A stretch of DNA of 35,116 nucleotides from assembly GCF_017315735.1 (NCBI RefSeq), contig NZ_JAFLRK010000036.1, positions 1-35,116 of the forward strand. The letters run 5' to 3'. The DNA is from Paracoccus shandongensis (GTDB lineage: Bacteria > Pseudomonadota > Alphaproteobacteria > Rhodobacterales > Rhodobacteraceae). The notes under the pieces were generated by a model. The model was not told where the DNA came from and did not search any database. It was given only the letters and a program-made list of their open reading frames with translations. Within the stretch, counting starts at the first letter, position 1; every line of letters begins with the position of its first letter. The translations under genes were made by a program, and so were the position numbers. Positions 14,669 to 22,825 of the stretch are shown here, one piece after another.

Positions 14669-16270
14669 TTATTCGGCCAGATCCACGGTTTCGAAGGTGA
14701 AGTCGCCCAAGGGGCTCATCACGAAGCCCGTCACATCCGCCCGCATCGGCACATACTGGGTCGAATGGGCGATGGTCAGCCAGGGGGCCTGGTCCTTGAA
14801 GATCACCTGCGCCTGTTCGTAAAGCTTGGTGCGTTCCGCCTGGTCCGAGGTCACCTTGGCCTGTTGCAGCAGGTCGGAAAACTCCTCGTTGCACCAGAAG
14901 GCGCGGTTCGCGCCGCCTTCCTTGGCCGCGTCGCAGGACAAGAGAACCGACAGGAAGTTGTCGGGGTCGCCGTTGTCGCCGGTCCAGCCCAGGATCACCG
15001 CGCCGTCGCGGCCCGGTTCCATCGACTTCTGCAGGTATTCGCCCCATTCATAGGACACGATCTGCGCGTTCACGCCGACCTTGGACAGGTCTTCCTGCAT
15101 CAGTTCGGCCGTGCGGCGGGCGTTGGGCATGTAGGGCCGCTGCACGGGCATGGCCCAGATGTTCATCGACAGGTTGGTGACGCCCTCGGCCTCCAGCATG
15201 GCCTTGGCGGCTTCGGGGTCGTAGGCGTCGTCCTGGACCGCGTCGTTATAGGACCACATGGTCGGCGGGATCGGGTTCTTGGCGGGTTCGGCGGCGCCCT
15301 GGAACACCGCGTCGATGATGGCCTGCTTGTTCACGGCCATGTTCAGCGCCTTGCGGACCTTGGGGTTGTCGAAGGGCGCGACCGTGGTGTTATAGGCCAG
15401 ATAGCCCACGTTCAGGCCCGGCTGCTGGTCCAGCTTCAGGGTGGAATCCGCCTTGATCGACTCCAGGTCGGCGGGCGAAGGATAGGGCATCAGGTGGCAT
15501 TCGCCGGCCTTCAGCTTTTGCAGCCGGACCGAGGCGTCGGGCGTGATCGCGAAGATCAGGTCGTCGATCAGGGGCGCGGTGCCCCAGTAGTCGGCGTTCT
15601 TCTGGTACCGGATCACCGCGTCCTTCTGATAGGCCACGAAGCGGAACGGCCCCGTGCCGATGGGCGCGTTGTTCAGGTCTTCCTTGGCGCCCGCCGCGTC
15701 CAGCGCGTCGGCGTATTCCTTGGACACGATCGACATGAAGGGCATGGCGATATTGGCCAGGAACGGCGCCTCGGGGTGGGTCAGCGTGATCTTGACGGTA
15801 TAGTCGTCCACCTTCTCGACCGACTTCACCAGGTTCGGCATGTCCATCGAGGTGTAGTATTCATAGGTGATGCCGGGGATGTACTGGTGCCACGGATGGC
15901 TGGCATCGCCCTGACGCTGGAACGAGAAGACCACGTCGTCGGCGTTGAAATCGCGGGTGGGGGTGAAGCGGTCGTTGGAATGGAACTTGACGCCCTGGCG
16001 CAGCTTGAAGGTATAGACCGTCCCGTCCTCGGACACGTCCCAGCTTTCGGCCAGGCCCGGCTCGACCTCGGTCGTGCCCTTCTTGAACTCGGTCAGGCGG
16101 TTGTAGACCGGGTGGGCCGAGGCGTCGAAGGTCGTGCCCGCCGTGTAGGGCGAGGGATCGAAGCCCTCGGGCGAGGCTTCCGAGCAATAGACGAAGGTCT
16201 TGGCTTCGGCCACGGCGGTGGTCAGCGCCAGCGCCGACACGGCCAGAAGGGCATGGGACAGGTATTTCAT
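14669..16270 (-). CDS. dppA: Peptide ABC transporter periplasmic substrate-binding protein, DppA type
   Basis: A 533-aa protein. AAAGGA (16280-16285) and a Sec signal peptide (MKYLSHALLAVSALALTTAV, cleavage AEA-K about 23) fix the start. The mature sequence is a family 5 extracytoplasmic solute-binding protein: FVYCSEASPEGFDPSPYTAG, EVEPGLAESWDVSEDGTVYTFKL and KFHSNDRFTPTRDFNADDVVFS. YWGTAPLIDDLIFAITPDASVRLQKLKAGECHLM and NPKVRKALNMAVNKQAIIDAVF follow, and the ILGWTGDNGDPDNF segment near the peptide-contact site is characteristic of dipeptide binders. Together with a dipeptidase upstream this supports di-/tripeptide uptake; exact specificity needs binding data. About 160 bp separate it from the dipeptidase stop, enough for its own promoter. 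Confidence 0.94.
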   Translation of the reverse strand: MKYLSHALLAVSALALTTAVAEAKTFVYCSEASPEGFDPSPYTAGTTFDASAHPVYNRLTEFKKGTTEVEPGLAESWDVSEDGTVYTFKLRQGVKFHSNDRFTPTRDFNADDVVFSFQRQGDASHPWHQYIPGITYEYYTSMDMPNLVKSVEKVDDYTVKITLTHPEAPFLANIAMPFMSIVSKEYADALDAAGAKEDLNNAPIGTGPFRFVAYQKDAVIRYQKNADYWGTAPLIDDLIFAITPDASVRLQKLKAGECHLMPYPSPADLESIKADSTLKLDQQPGLNVGYLAYNTTVAPFDNPKVRKALNMAVNKQAIIDAVFQGAAEPAKNPIPPTMWSYNDAVQDDAYDPEAAKAMLEAEGVTNLSMNIWAMPVQRPYMPNARRTAELMQEDLSKVGVNAQIVSYEWGEYLQKSMEPGRDGAVILGWTGDNGDPDNFLSVLLSCDAAKEGGANRAFWCNEEFSDLLQQAKVTSDQAERTKLYEQAQVIFKDQAPWLTIAHSTQYVPMRADVTGFVMSPLGDFTFETVDLAE

Positions 16271-16418
16271 GCGGACTGATCCTTTCGCTCTCTGTTGATC
16301 CTGTGACCGCGTTCGCCCAGGGGGATTCGCGGTGCGTATTCTTCAGGCATACACCCGGCCGGGATGATTGTTCCACCAGCAACGACCGTGACGATGCGTC
16401 GCTGCTTCAAACCACAAG

Positions 16419-16430
16419 CCGTATACAAGG
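16419..16430. promoter_or_regulatory. Possible GntR-type half-palindrome upstream of dppA
   Basis: CCGTATACAAGG contains the GTATAC palindrome. Read on the minus strand it is CTTGTATACGG, similar to the T-G-T-A-T-A-C cores bound by FCD-type GntR regulators. It lies right at the end of the dipeptidase gene, about 150 bp upstream of dppA. The outer symmetry is imperfect and no GntR gene is in view, so this is a weak call. Confidence 0.2.
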
Positions 16431-17627
16431 TCAATCTTGCTTACCAAACGGCTGGTCCAGGTCACCGGCAGGCGGGCTGAACCAGCGCGGCCCCTTGTCG
16501 GTCATGTGGACGATATCCTCCAGCCGGATGCCGCATTCGCCGTAAAGGCACAGCATCGGCTCGATGGAAAAGCACATGCCCGGTTGCAGGGGCGTGCGGT
16601 TGCCCTTCACGATCCAGGGTTCCTCGTGGATGTCCAGGCCAAGGCCGTGGCCGGTGCGGTGCGGCAGGCCGGGCACCGCATGGCCCGGCCCGAAGCCTGC
16701 GGCAACGATCACGGCGCGGGCGGCGGCGTCCACCGCCTCGCAGGGGGCGCCGATCGTTGCTGCGGCAAAGCCCGCGGCATGGGCGGCCTGTTCGACCTGC
16801 CACAGCCGCCTTTGCCGCGCGGTGGGCGTGCCGAAGACATAGGTCCGGGTGATGTCGGAGCGATACCCCTGCAGCGTGCCGCCCAGGTCCACCAGGACCA
16901 TGTCGCCGTCCCGCAGGGTCTGCGGCCCCGGCACGCCATGCGGATAGGCCGTCGCCTCGCCGAACTGCACGGCGTGGAACAGCGGCGCCATCCCCGAGGC
17001 TTGGTGCGCGGCGTCGATGAACTGGCCGATCTCGGTCGTGGTGATCCCGGCGCGCAACCCGCCATGGACCGCGCGCTGGACCCGCCAGCTGACATCCATC
17101 GCGGTCTGGATGATGGCGATTTCCTCGGGCGACTTGATCTGCCGCAGCCCGGCGATGAGGTCGGTCGCCGGAACGACCCGCCCCCCTGTCGCCCCCATCA
17201 TCCCCGATGCGAAGCGGAACGGCGTCGCCGGATCCAGCCCCAGGCCGCGTCCCGGCAGCCCGTCCAGGTACCGCGCGACCAGCGCAAAGGGATCCTCGTC
17301 CTCCTCCCACATCAGCATGGGGCCGGGGATGCGCAGCAGTGCCTTAAGCTTGGGGGCCTCGAAGACCGGGGTCAGATAGGCGGGCGGACCTTCGGCGGCG
17401 ACCAGGGCGCCGTGGATCCGTTCGGACAGGCCAAGCCGCAGCCCGGTGAAATAGGTCAGCGAACTGGAAGCGTCCAGCCAGACCGCCGCCAGCCCCGCCG
17501 CCCGGATCCGGGCCTGCAGGGCGGAAAGCCGCGTCCGATACGCCGCGACAGCGATGGGCGCGGCGGAAACCGGGTGAAACGATGCCAGGGCGCGGTCAAG
17601 ATCGGGCTGCGCGGTCGTGGGGGTCAT
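16431..17627 (-). CDS. M24 family metallopeptidase (Xaa-Pro dipeptidase/aminopeptidase type)
   Basis: A 398-aa cytoplasmic enzyme; GGAGAAAGC just before the ATG at 17627 rejects the longer frame from 17714. The N-terminal creatinase-like domain includes LDASSSLTYFTGLRLGLSER (51-70). The catalytic pita-bread domain shows all five metal ligands: D247 (VLVDLGG), D258 (SDITRTYVFG), H327 (RTGHGLGLDIHEEP), E356 (SIEPMLC) and E370 (GIRLEDIV). It removes or splits at proline in short peptides, using two metal ions. It is immediately upstream of the dpp genes on the same strand, so the cell would take up peptides and cleave the proline-containing ones. It is divergent from the RTX protease, which could supply peptides outside. 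Confidence 0.9.
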   Translation of the reverse strand: MTPTTAQPDLDRALASFHPVSAAPIAVAAYRTRLSALQARIRAAGLAAVWLDASSSLTYFTGLRLGLSERIHGALVAAEGPPAYLTPVFEAPKLKALLRIPGPMLMWEEDEDPFALVARYLDGLPGRGLGLDPATPFRFASGMMGATGGRVVPATDLIAGLRQIKSPEEIAIIQTAMDVSWRVQRAVHGGLRAGITTTEIGQFIDAAHQASGMAPLFHAVQFGEATAYPHGVPGPQTLRDGDMVLVDLGGTLQGYRSDITRTYVFGTPTARQRRLWQVEQAAHAAGFAAATIGAPCEAVDAAARAVIVAAGFGPGHAVPGLPHRTGHGLGLDIHEEPWIVKGNRTPLQPGMCFSIEPMLCLYGECGIRLEDIVHMTDKGPRWFSPPAGDLDQPFGKQD

Positions 17628-18012
17628 GCTTTCTCCGGGCGCGGGACTGTCCGGGCCGGGATAATCACGACCTGCCCGATGGGCGCAAGACCGCGCATCG
17701 GCCCGGCGCGACAATGCCGCGATCCTTTCCGGCTAAGCGGCAAAGCGGTGGCAGGCAAGGATTTGCCATCTGGCCCGATAAGCAGGCGGAAACCGGCCTA
17801 TTAAGTTATTCCCCGGGATCAACTCCCTTATTTCCGATCAATAAAATAATGACGCGATTGATCTTTGATTTGTGGACAGGTTCCAGAACCCGCATCATCA
17901 TCAACTCTGGTGATAGGTTTTCAGGGCGACACACGCGATGCGTGCCAAAAACCCATGGCATTGCGCCATGCGGCATCCACCGCCCCAGGTTGCCGAACAG
18001 GGAGATTCAGAA
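17628..18012. promoter_or_regulatory. Divergent, locally AT-rich intergenic region between dipeptidase and RTX protease genes
   Basis: No gene is supportable in these 385 bp. From about 17800 to 17870 the sequence is clearly richer in A/T than its surroundings (for example ATCAATAAAATAATG), a probable promoter area. Toward the protease start there are dyads: GGTTC-CA-GAACC (17879-17890), CACGC-GAT-GCGTG (17932-17944) and CATGGC-N5-GCCATG (17954-17970). These may be operators or leader hairpins. I could not assign -35 and -10 boxes with confidence. Confidence 0.45.
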
Positions 18013-21000
18013 ATGCCGACCCCTTTCCAGAACAGCGAAGACTGGTGGATCAACGACCAGATGCCCGACAATCCTTTCGGCAAGAGCGAGGATTACGACG
18101 CCTTCCTGGATTACCTGGGCGCGCTGAACCGCAGCCTGACCCCCGCCATCGCGGCCGAGCCGCTGCGGATCAACCTGTCCGACCTGAACGACCATCCCGG
18201 CTACAAGGCCGCCGCCGTCGGCGCGCTGGCGCTCTGGTCCTCGGTCACGCCCTTGCGGTTCGAGATCGTCGATGACGCGCCCTTCAATGACGCGACCGAC
18301 TGGATGGAGGTCGTCAGCCCCGAACTGGGCGAGGAAGACGACGGCAGCGCCTATTCCGCCAACCGCTATGTCAGCATCGGCCAGCGGTTCCACGACACCG
18401 AGCCGGACAAGACCGCCATCGGCGGCTATGTCTTCGATTCCTTCATTCACGAATTCGGCCATGAATTCGGCCTCAATCATCCGGGCCTTTACAATTACAG
18501 CGGCCCCGGGGGCGTGCAGATCAATTACCTGAACAACGCCACCTGGATTTACGACCGCCAGCAATACAGCGTCATGTCCTATTTCGACGGCATCGACGTG
18601 GGCGAGGAAAGCCGCTGGTCGGCATCCACCCCCCTGATGGCGGATATCGAGGCCGTGATCCGCCGCTTTTTCTCGACGGTGGATGCGGACGGGCAGCGGA
18701 CCTATCAGACCATCGACCTGAACACCGGCGACGACGTTTACGGCTTCAACGGCACCGTTTACGGGTATGCGCTGACCGCGTCGGGGATGCAGCACGACAT
18801 CGGCTTTGTCATCCACGACACCGGCGGGAACGATACGGTGGACTTTTCCGGCTCCACCGCGGGCACGATCCTGGATCTGCGCGCGGGGCAGTTTTCCAGC
18901 GTGAACGGCCACAGCAACAACGTGGCGATCTTTGCGGGCCACAACGCCGATCCGACGGAATATCATATCGAAAAGGGCATCGGCAGCCGCTTTGCCGATA
19001 TCCTGATCGGCAATGACGGAAACAACGTCCTTGACGGGCGCGGCGGCGCCGACCGCATGGCGGGCAATGGCGGCGACGACATCTATTTCGTGGACTCCGC
19101 CGATGACATCGTGCGCGAGGACACGGGCGGCGGCAACGACACGATCATCGTGCTGGCCGAGGGCCTGGACCTTGGCACCGTCGCCAATGTCGAAACCATC
19201 ATCCAGTCCGGCGGCACCGTTCCCGAGCTGCAGGATAACGGCGACGACGCGGGCGGGGGCGGCCTGCCCCTGGACAGCATCCTGGTGGGCGGCGCGGGCG
19301 GCGACACCCTGGACGGCGGCGCGGGTGGCAGCACGATCCTTGGCCTTGGGGGCGACGACCTGATCACCGGCGGGCGCGATTCGCTGGCCAGCCGCGACAT
19401 CAACAACACCATCCCCGTGGCCGACCTGGACGACCAGACCGAAAGCGACGACGGGGACGACGCGCTTTATGGCGGGCGCGGCGACGATACCATCTTTGGC
19501 GGCGCGGGCGACGACACGCTGGACGGCGGCGCGGGCGACGACCTGCTGCTGGGCCAGGACGGGGTCGATGTGTTCCGGGGCGGCGCGGGCAGCGACACGG
19601 TCGATTTCAGCCGGGAAAGCCCCTTCCAGCTTCTGGTCAACCTGGAAACCAATGTGGCCAGCGGCGGCACGGCCTCGGGCGACACGTTCTTCGGGATCGA
19701 GAACCTGATCGGATCGGACGACCGCATCGACCGCTTCATCGGCACGGCGGCGGCCAACCATTTCCGGGGCCAGGGCGGCGGCGACTATTTCAACGGACGC
19801 GGCGGCAACGACCTTCTGGACGGCGGCAAAGACGGCGACATCCTGCATGGCGAGGGCGGCGACGACACGGTGATCGGCGGCGCGGGCCAGGATTATCTGG
19901 ACGGCGGCGCGGGGACCGACACGGTCGTCTATGCGGGCAGTTCTGCCGCGGTCCGGATCGACCTGGCCCAAGGCACGGCCAGCGGCGGCGATGCGGACGG
20001 GCCGGTGCAGATCGTCGGGCGCGGCACGGTCATCCGCCACGACATCCTGGCTGGGTTCGAGAACGCGGTGGGATCCTTCCACGACGACCGGATCGGGGGC
20101 AACGCCGCGGCGAACGTCCTGTCCGGCGGTTCGGGCGACGACACCCTGTCGGGCGGCGGAGGCCGCGACAGGCTGGTGGGCGGCGCGGGGCGCGACACGG
20201 CCGATTACGCCGATGCGCGGGCCGGGCTGCGCATCGACCTGGCGCAGGGCCAGTCCGCAGGCGACACCTATGTCTCGGTCGAGGATGTCGCGGGCTCGGG
20301 GTTCGACGACAGGATAAAGGGCGATGGCGCGGCCAACACCCTGACCGGCCAGGGCGGGGACGACGACCTGCGGGGCGGGCGCGGCGACGACACCCTGCTG
20401 GGCGATTACGGCGACGCGGGCAAGGGCATCCCGCGCCCGGGGATCGGCAGCGGCTATGCCACGCTGGGGCCCGAGGCCACGAACAACGCCATGGCGACGG
20501 CCTTCGATCTTTCCGACAACTTCTCGCTGACGGCGGACCCCGACATCTTCGATTCGACCACGGTCCTTCATACCACGGTCAACGCCACCGGGAATGGCCA
20601 GGGCGGCTTTTACAGCATCGACCTGGCGGCGGGCACGGTCATCACCATCGACATCGACGCCATCGCCGATCCCGATGTCCACGACAGCTGGGTCAGGCTG
20701 CTGGACAGCGACGGCAACATCGTCGCCCAGAACGACGATGGCGGCGGCGATCCGGGTTCGACCAGCAACCGCGATTCGTCCACCGTCTTCACGGTCGCGG
20801 AAACCGGCACCTACTATATCGTCGAAGGACGCTGGTCGCCCGATGCGCCGGGGGACGGCTGGTCCGAAGCTGTTCCCGCAGGCTCGACCTACAAGCTGAA
20901 CGTGTCGGTCGAGTTCCCGCCCGAGCCGGTCCGGCCGGGCATTCCGGGCCAGGACACGCTTCGCGGCGGCGCGGGCAGCGACCTGCTGGACGGCGGGCTG

Positions 21001-21348
21001 GCCGCCGACACCCTGATCGGCGGCGCGGGAGAGGACAGCTTCCGTTTCTCGACCGCGCTTGGCGGCGGCAATGTCGACCGGATCGCGGATTTCGACGTGG
21101 CCGACGACCTGATCGTGCTGGCCGGGGACATCTTCGACGGGATCGGCGCGCTTGGCGCGCTGGCCTTCGGGGCCTTTCACAGCAGTTCGACAGGCGCCGC
21201 GCAGGATGCAGGCGACCGCATCCTTTATGACAGGGACGACGGCATCCTGTCCTATGATGCCGACGGCTCGGGCCGGGGGCAGGCGGTCGCCTTTGCGCGG
21301 CTGGACGCGAACCTGGGCCTTTCGGCCGAGGATTTCCACGTCGTCTGA
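18013..21348 (+). CDS. Serralysin-type (M10) RTX metalloprotease, type I-secreted, 1111 aa
   Basis: GGGAGA (18000-18005) supports the start at 18013; the longer frame from 17938 runs through leader dyads. The zinc site is HEFGHEFGLNHPGLYN (146-161), the H-E-x-x-H-x-x-G-x-x-H motif plus the H-P-G-x-Y-N of serralysins. The Met-turn YSVMSYF (185-191) follows. An M10-type C-terminal domain begins near 245. About 330-800 hold many Ca2+-binding GGxGxDxLx repeats in blocks, interrupted by beta-rich linkers such as SDTVDFSRES. A pre-peptidase C-terminal-like (PPC) beta-sandwich lies at about 822-966 (NNAMATAFDLSD to GTYYIVEGRW), then a last RTX block and an ADSFRFS/VADDLIVL-type secretion end. Typical serralysins have about 480 aa, so this one is more than twice as long. 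The ABC exporter genes are not here. Confidence 0.92.
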   Translation: MPTPFQNSEDWWINDQMPDNPFGKSEDYDAFLDYLGALNRSLTPAIAAEPLRINLSDLNDHPGYKAAAVGALALWSSVTPLRFEIVDDAPFNDATDWMEVVSPELGEEDDGSAYSANRYVSIGQRFHDTEPDKTAIGGYVFDSFIHEFGHEFGLNHPGLYNYSGPGGVQINYLNNATWIYDRQQYSVMSYFDGIDVGEESRWSASTPLMADIEAVIRRFFSTVDADGQRTYQTIDLNTGDDVYGFNGTVYGYALTASGMQHDIGFVIHDTGGNDTVDFSGSTAGTILDLRAGQFSSVNGHSNNVAIFAGHNADPTEYHIEKGIGSRFADILIGNDGNNVLDGRGGADRMAGNGGDDIYFVDSADDIVREDTGGGNDTIIVLAEGLDLGTVANVETIIQSGGTVPELQDNGDDAGGGGLPLDSILVGGAGGDTLDGGAGGSTILGLGGDDLITGGRDSLASRDINNTIPVADLDDQTESDDGDDALYGGRGDDTIFGGAGDDTLDGGAGDDLLLGQDGVDVFRGGAGSDTVDFSRESPFQLLVNLETNVASGGTASGDTFFGIENLIGSDDRIDRFIGTAAANHFRGQGGGDYFNGRGGNDLLDGGKDGDILHGEGGDDTVIGGAGQDYLDGGAGTDTVVYAGSSAAVRIDLAQGTASGGDADGPVQIVGRGTVIRHDILAGFENAVGSFHDDRIGGNAAANVLSGGSGDDTLSGGGGRDRLVGGAGRDTADYADARAGLRIDLAQGQSAGDTYVSVEDVAGSGFDDRIKGDGAANTLTGQGGDDDLRGGRGDDTLLGDYGDAGKGIPRPGIGSGYATLGPEATNNAMATAFDLSDNFSLTADPDIFDSTTVLHTTVNATGNGQGGFYSIDLAAGTVITIDIDAIADPDVHDSWVRLLDSDGNIVAQNDDGGGDPGSTSNRDSSTVFTVAETGTYYIVEGRWSPDAPGDGWSEAVPAGSTYKLNVSVEFPPEPVRPGIPGQDTLRGGAGSDLLDGGLAADTLIGGAGEDSFRFSTALGGGNVDRIADFDVADDLIVLAGDIFDGIGALGALAFGAFHSSSTGAAQDAGDRILYDRDDGILSYDADGSGRGQAVAFARLDANLGLSAEDFHVV

Positions 21349-21385
21349 CAAGGCCCGGCCGGGCTGAGGCAGGAAGGGGAACAGG

Positions 21386-21772
21386 ATGAAGCGGCTTGCA
21401 GACCGCCGCACGGTATTGCTGGCCGCCGCCGCGGCAGTTGCGGCGGGCGCCGGGGCCGCGCCCGCCCTTGAGGTCAGGATAGGCTTCGAGGGGGGCGGGT
21501 TTGTTCCAAAGGGCCGTCTGGCCGTCTTTCTCGACGGTCCCGGCGGGCAGGACCAGGTGCGCCATCCGGCTGCAAGGACGATGGCCAAAAGCGACGGCGG
21601 ATCAAGAACGATCAGCGTCTTTCTGTCCCTGCCGCCGGGCACCGACCCGTCCGTGCCGCAGCGGATCGTCGCCCGGTTGCAGCGCGCCGACGGCTGGCTG
21701 CTGGCGCGGGGCAGCGCGCGGCGCGACGGCGGCGCACCCGTCTTCGTCACCCTCTACACCGTCATGCGCTGA
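21386..21772 (+). CDS. Small exported protein of unknown function
   Basis: A 128-aa protein behind AGGAAGGGGA, 37 bp after the protease gene and on the same strand, so probably co-transcribed. The N-terminus is a signal sequence with paired arginines (DRRTVLLAAAAAVAAGAGA), Tat-like or Sec. The rest has alternating strands: PKGRLAVFLDGPGG, RTISVFLSLPPG, QRIVARLQRADGWLLARGSARR and PVFVTLYTVMR. It has a general likeness to small beta-sandwich lipoproteins of the YbaY/YscW kind, but no lipobox cysteine is present. Position suggests a protease inhibitor, chaperone or accessory factor. It does not look like the known serralysin inhibitor family. Function unknown. Confidence 0.7.
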   Translation: MKRLADRRTVLLAAAAAVAAGAGAAPALEVRIGFEGGGFVPKGRLAVFLDGPGGQDQVRHPAARTMAKSDGGSRTISVFLSLPPGTDPSVPQRIVARLQRADGWLLARGSARRDGGAPVFVTLYTVMR

Positions 21773-21790
21773 AGGCATCGGCGGCCCCGG

Positions 21791-22825
21791 TCAGTCATAG
21801 CCTGTCATCTCAAGATAGCCCGTGCCGCCATGGCTGCCCGTGATCGTCACCGGCCCTTCCCAGTAGGGCACCGAGGTCTGCATCCAGGCGTCGGGGTTCA
21901 TGGCGGTCACGGTCACATCGACGCCCCGTGCGGGCAGGCTGACCTGCCATGTCGTGGGCACCTGCCGCCCGGCAACGCCGTGGCGGACCAGCGGCGTGGC
22001 GGCGAAGGCCCCGTCGGCAAGGGGGGTGGCCTGTCCGTCCGCGGCAATCCAGGTCGCCGCCGTATAGTCCGTGGCGCCGCGCAGCACGAAGCCCATCAGC
22101 TTGTTGCCATCGTCGAAGGACAGCGAAAACCAGTCCCATCCCCGCTGATCCCCCGCCAGCGGCTGCGAGGACCATTCCCGGTCCAGCCAGGCCGTGCCGG
22201 TCACGGGAACCGCGCCCCCCGGCAGGGTCAGCGTGCCGGACAGGCGGAAGAAGGGCTGCGAATAGTAATGGCTGGCCTGCCCGGCGGCGGACTTGACCGA
22301 ATAGCCGCCCTGCCCGTGCAGGACCAGCGGGCCGGACGCGCGCAGCCGGACATCATAGGCGAAATCGGTCCCCGAGGCCGTCAGGCGCAGGCTGTCCAGA
22401 TCCGGCCCCTCCATCGCCCAGTCGTCGATCCAGGCCAGGAACGGATCGGCCCGCACGCCAGCCTGGCCGATGCCGCCCCGGGCAAGACGCTCGGCCACAT
22501 GGTGGGCATCGGGCGTGGTGACGGCCGCATGGCCCATCCAGAGCTGCGGCGTGTCCCATCCCGCGCCGTCGCGCGGCGCCAGGGCCGATCGGAACAGCGT
22601 CCATTGCAGGCCATAGGGCGTGCCGTCCGGGCCGGTCATGTTGGCGGTCAGATACCACCATTCGATCCGGAAATCGGGGTGGGGACCATGGTCGGCCGGA
22701 AACCGCAACGCCTTGCCGGGGACGGGCTGCGCGAAATCCCCCGCGCTTGTGCCAAGGCCCGCAAAGCCCTGCGCCAGCGCCGCGACCGGGAAAAGCAGCA
22801 GAAAGGCCAATACCTTAGCGTTCAT
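21791..22825 (-). CDS. Exported lipocalin-like (CrtC/AttH family) protein
   Basis: A 344-aa protein with a Sec signal peptide (MNAKVLAFLLLFPVAALAQG). The family segments are FPADHGPHPDFRIEWWYLTA (about 42-61), GLQWTLFRSALAP, LWMGHAAVTT, FAYDVRLRASGPLVLHGQGGYSVK, GTAWLDREWSSQPLAGDQRGWDWF and DDGNKLMGF. These belong to the double-lipocalin family that includes carotenoid 1,2-hydratase CrtC and AttH. No other carotenoid gene is adjacent. Its start overlaps the permease stop by 11 nt, and it follows an ATPase and FtsX-type permease, the same order as in AttEFGH-like clusters. It therefore more likely carries or accepts a hydrophobic molecule at the outer side of the inner membrane than makes carotenoids. 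Confidence 0.85.
   Translation of the reverse strand: MNAKVLAFLLLFPVAALAQGFAGLGTSAGDFAQPVPGKALRFPADHGPHPDFRIEWWYLTANMTGPDGTPYGLQWTLFRSALAPRDGAGWDTPQLWMGHAAVTTPDAHHVAERLARGGIGQAGVRADPFLAWIDDWAMEGPDLDSLRLTASGTDFAYDVRLRASGPLVLHGQGGYSVKSAAGQASHYYSQPFFRLSGTLTLPGGAVPVTGTAWLDREWSSQPLAGDQRGWDWFSLSFDDGNKLMGFVLRGATDYTAATWIAADGQATPLADGAFAATPLVRHGVAGRQVPTTWQVSLPARGVDVTVTAMNPDAWMQTSVPYWEGPVTITGSHGGTGYLEMTGYD

Noticed and set aside
11829..16279. Long plus-strand open frames opposite dppA-dppD
   Set aside because: They are antisense shadows caused by high third-position GC; the minus strand encodes well-conserved transporter proteins.
18007..21750. A 1247-codon open frame on the minus strand opposite the RTX protease
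   Set aside because: It is the mirror of a highly repetitive GC-rich gene; composition is Ala/Val/Arg-rich with no recognisable domain, while the plus strand has clear protease and RTX motifs.
21791..22825. Carotenoid 1,2-hydratase (crtC) assignment
   Set aside because: The fold family is shared, but there are no carotenoid genes nearby and the gene is coupled to an ABC exporter, so the AttH-like call is preferred.
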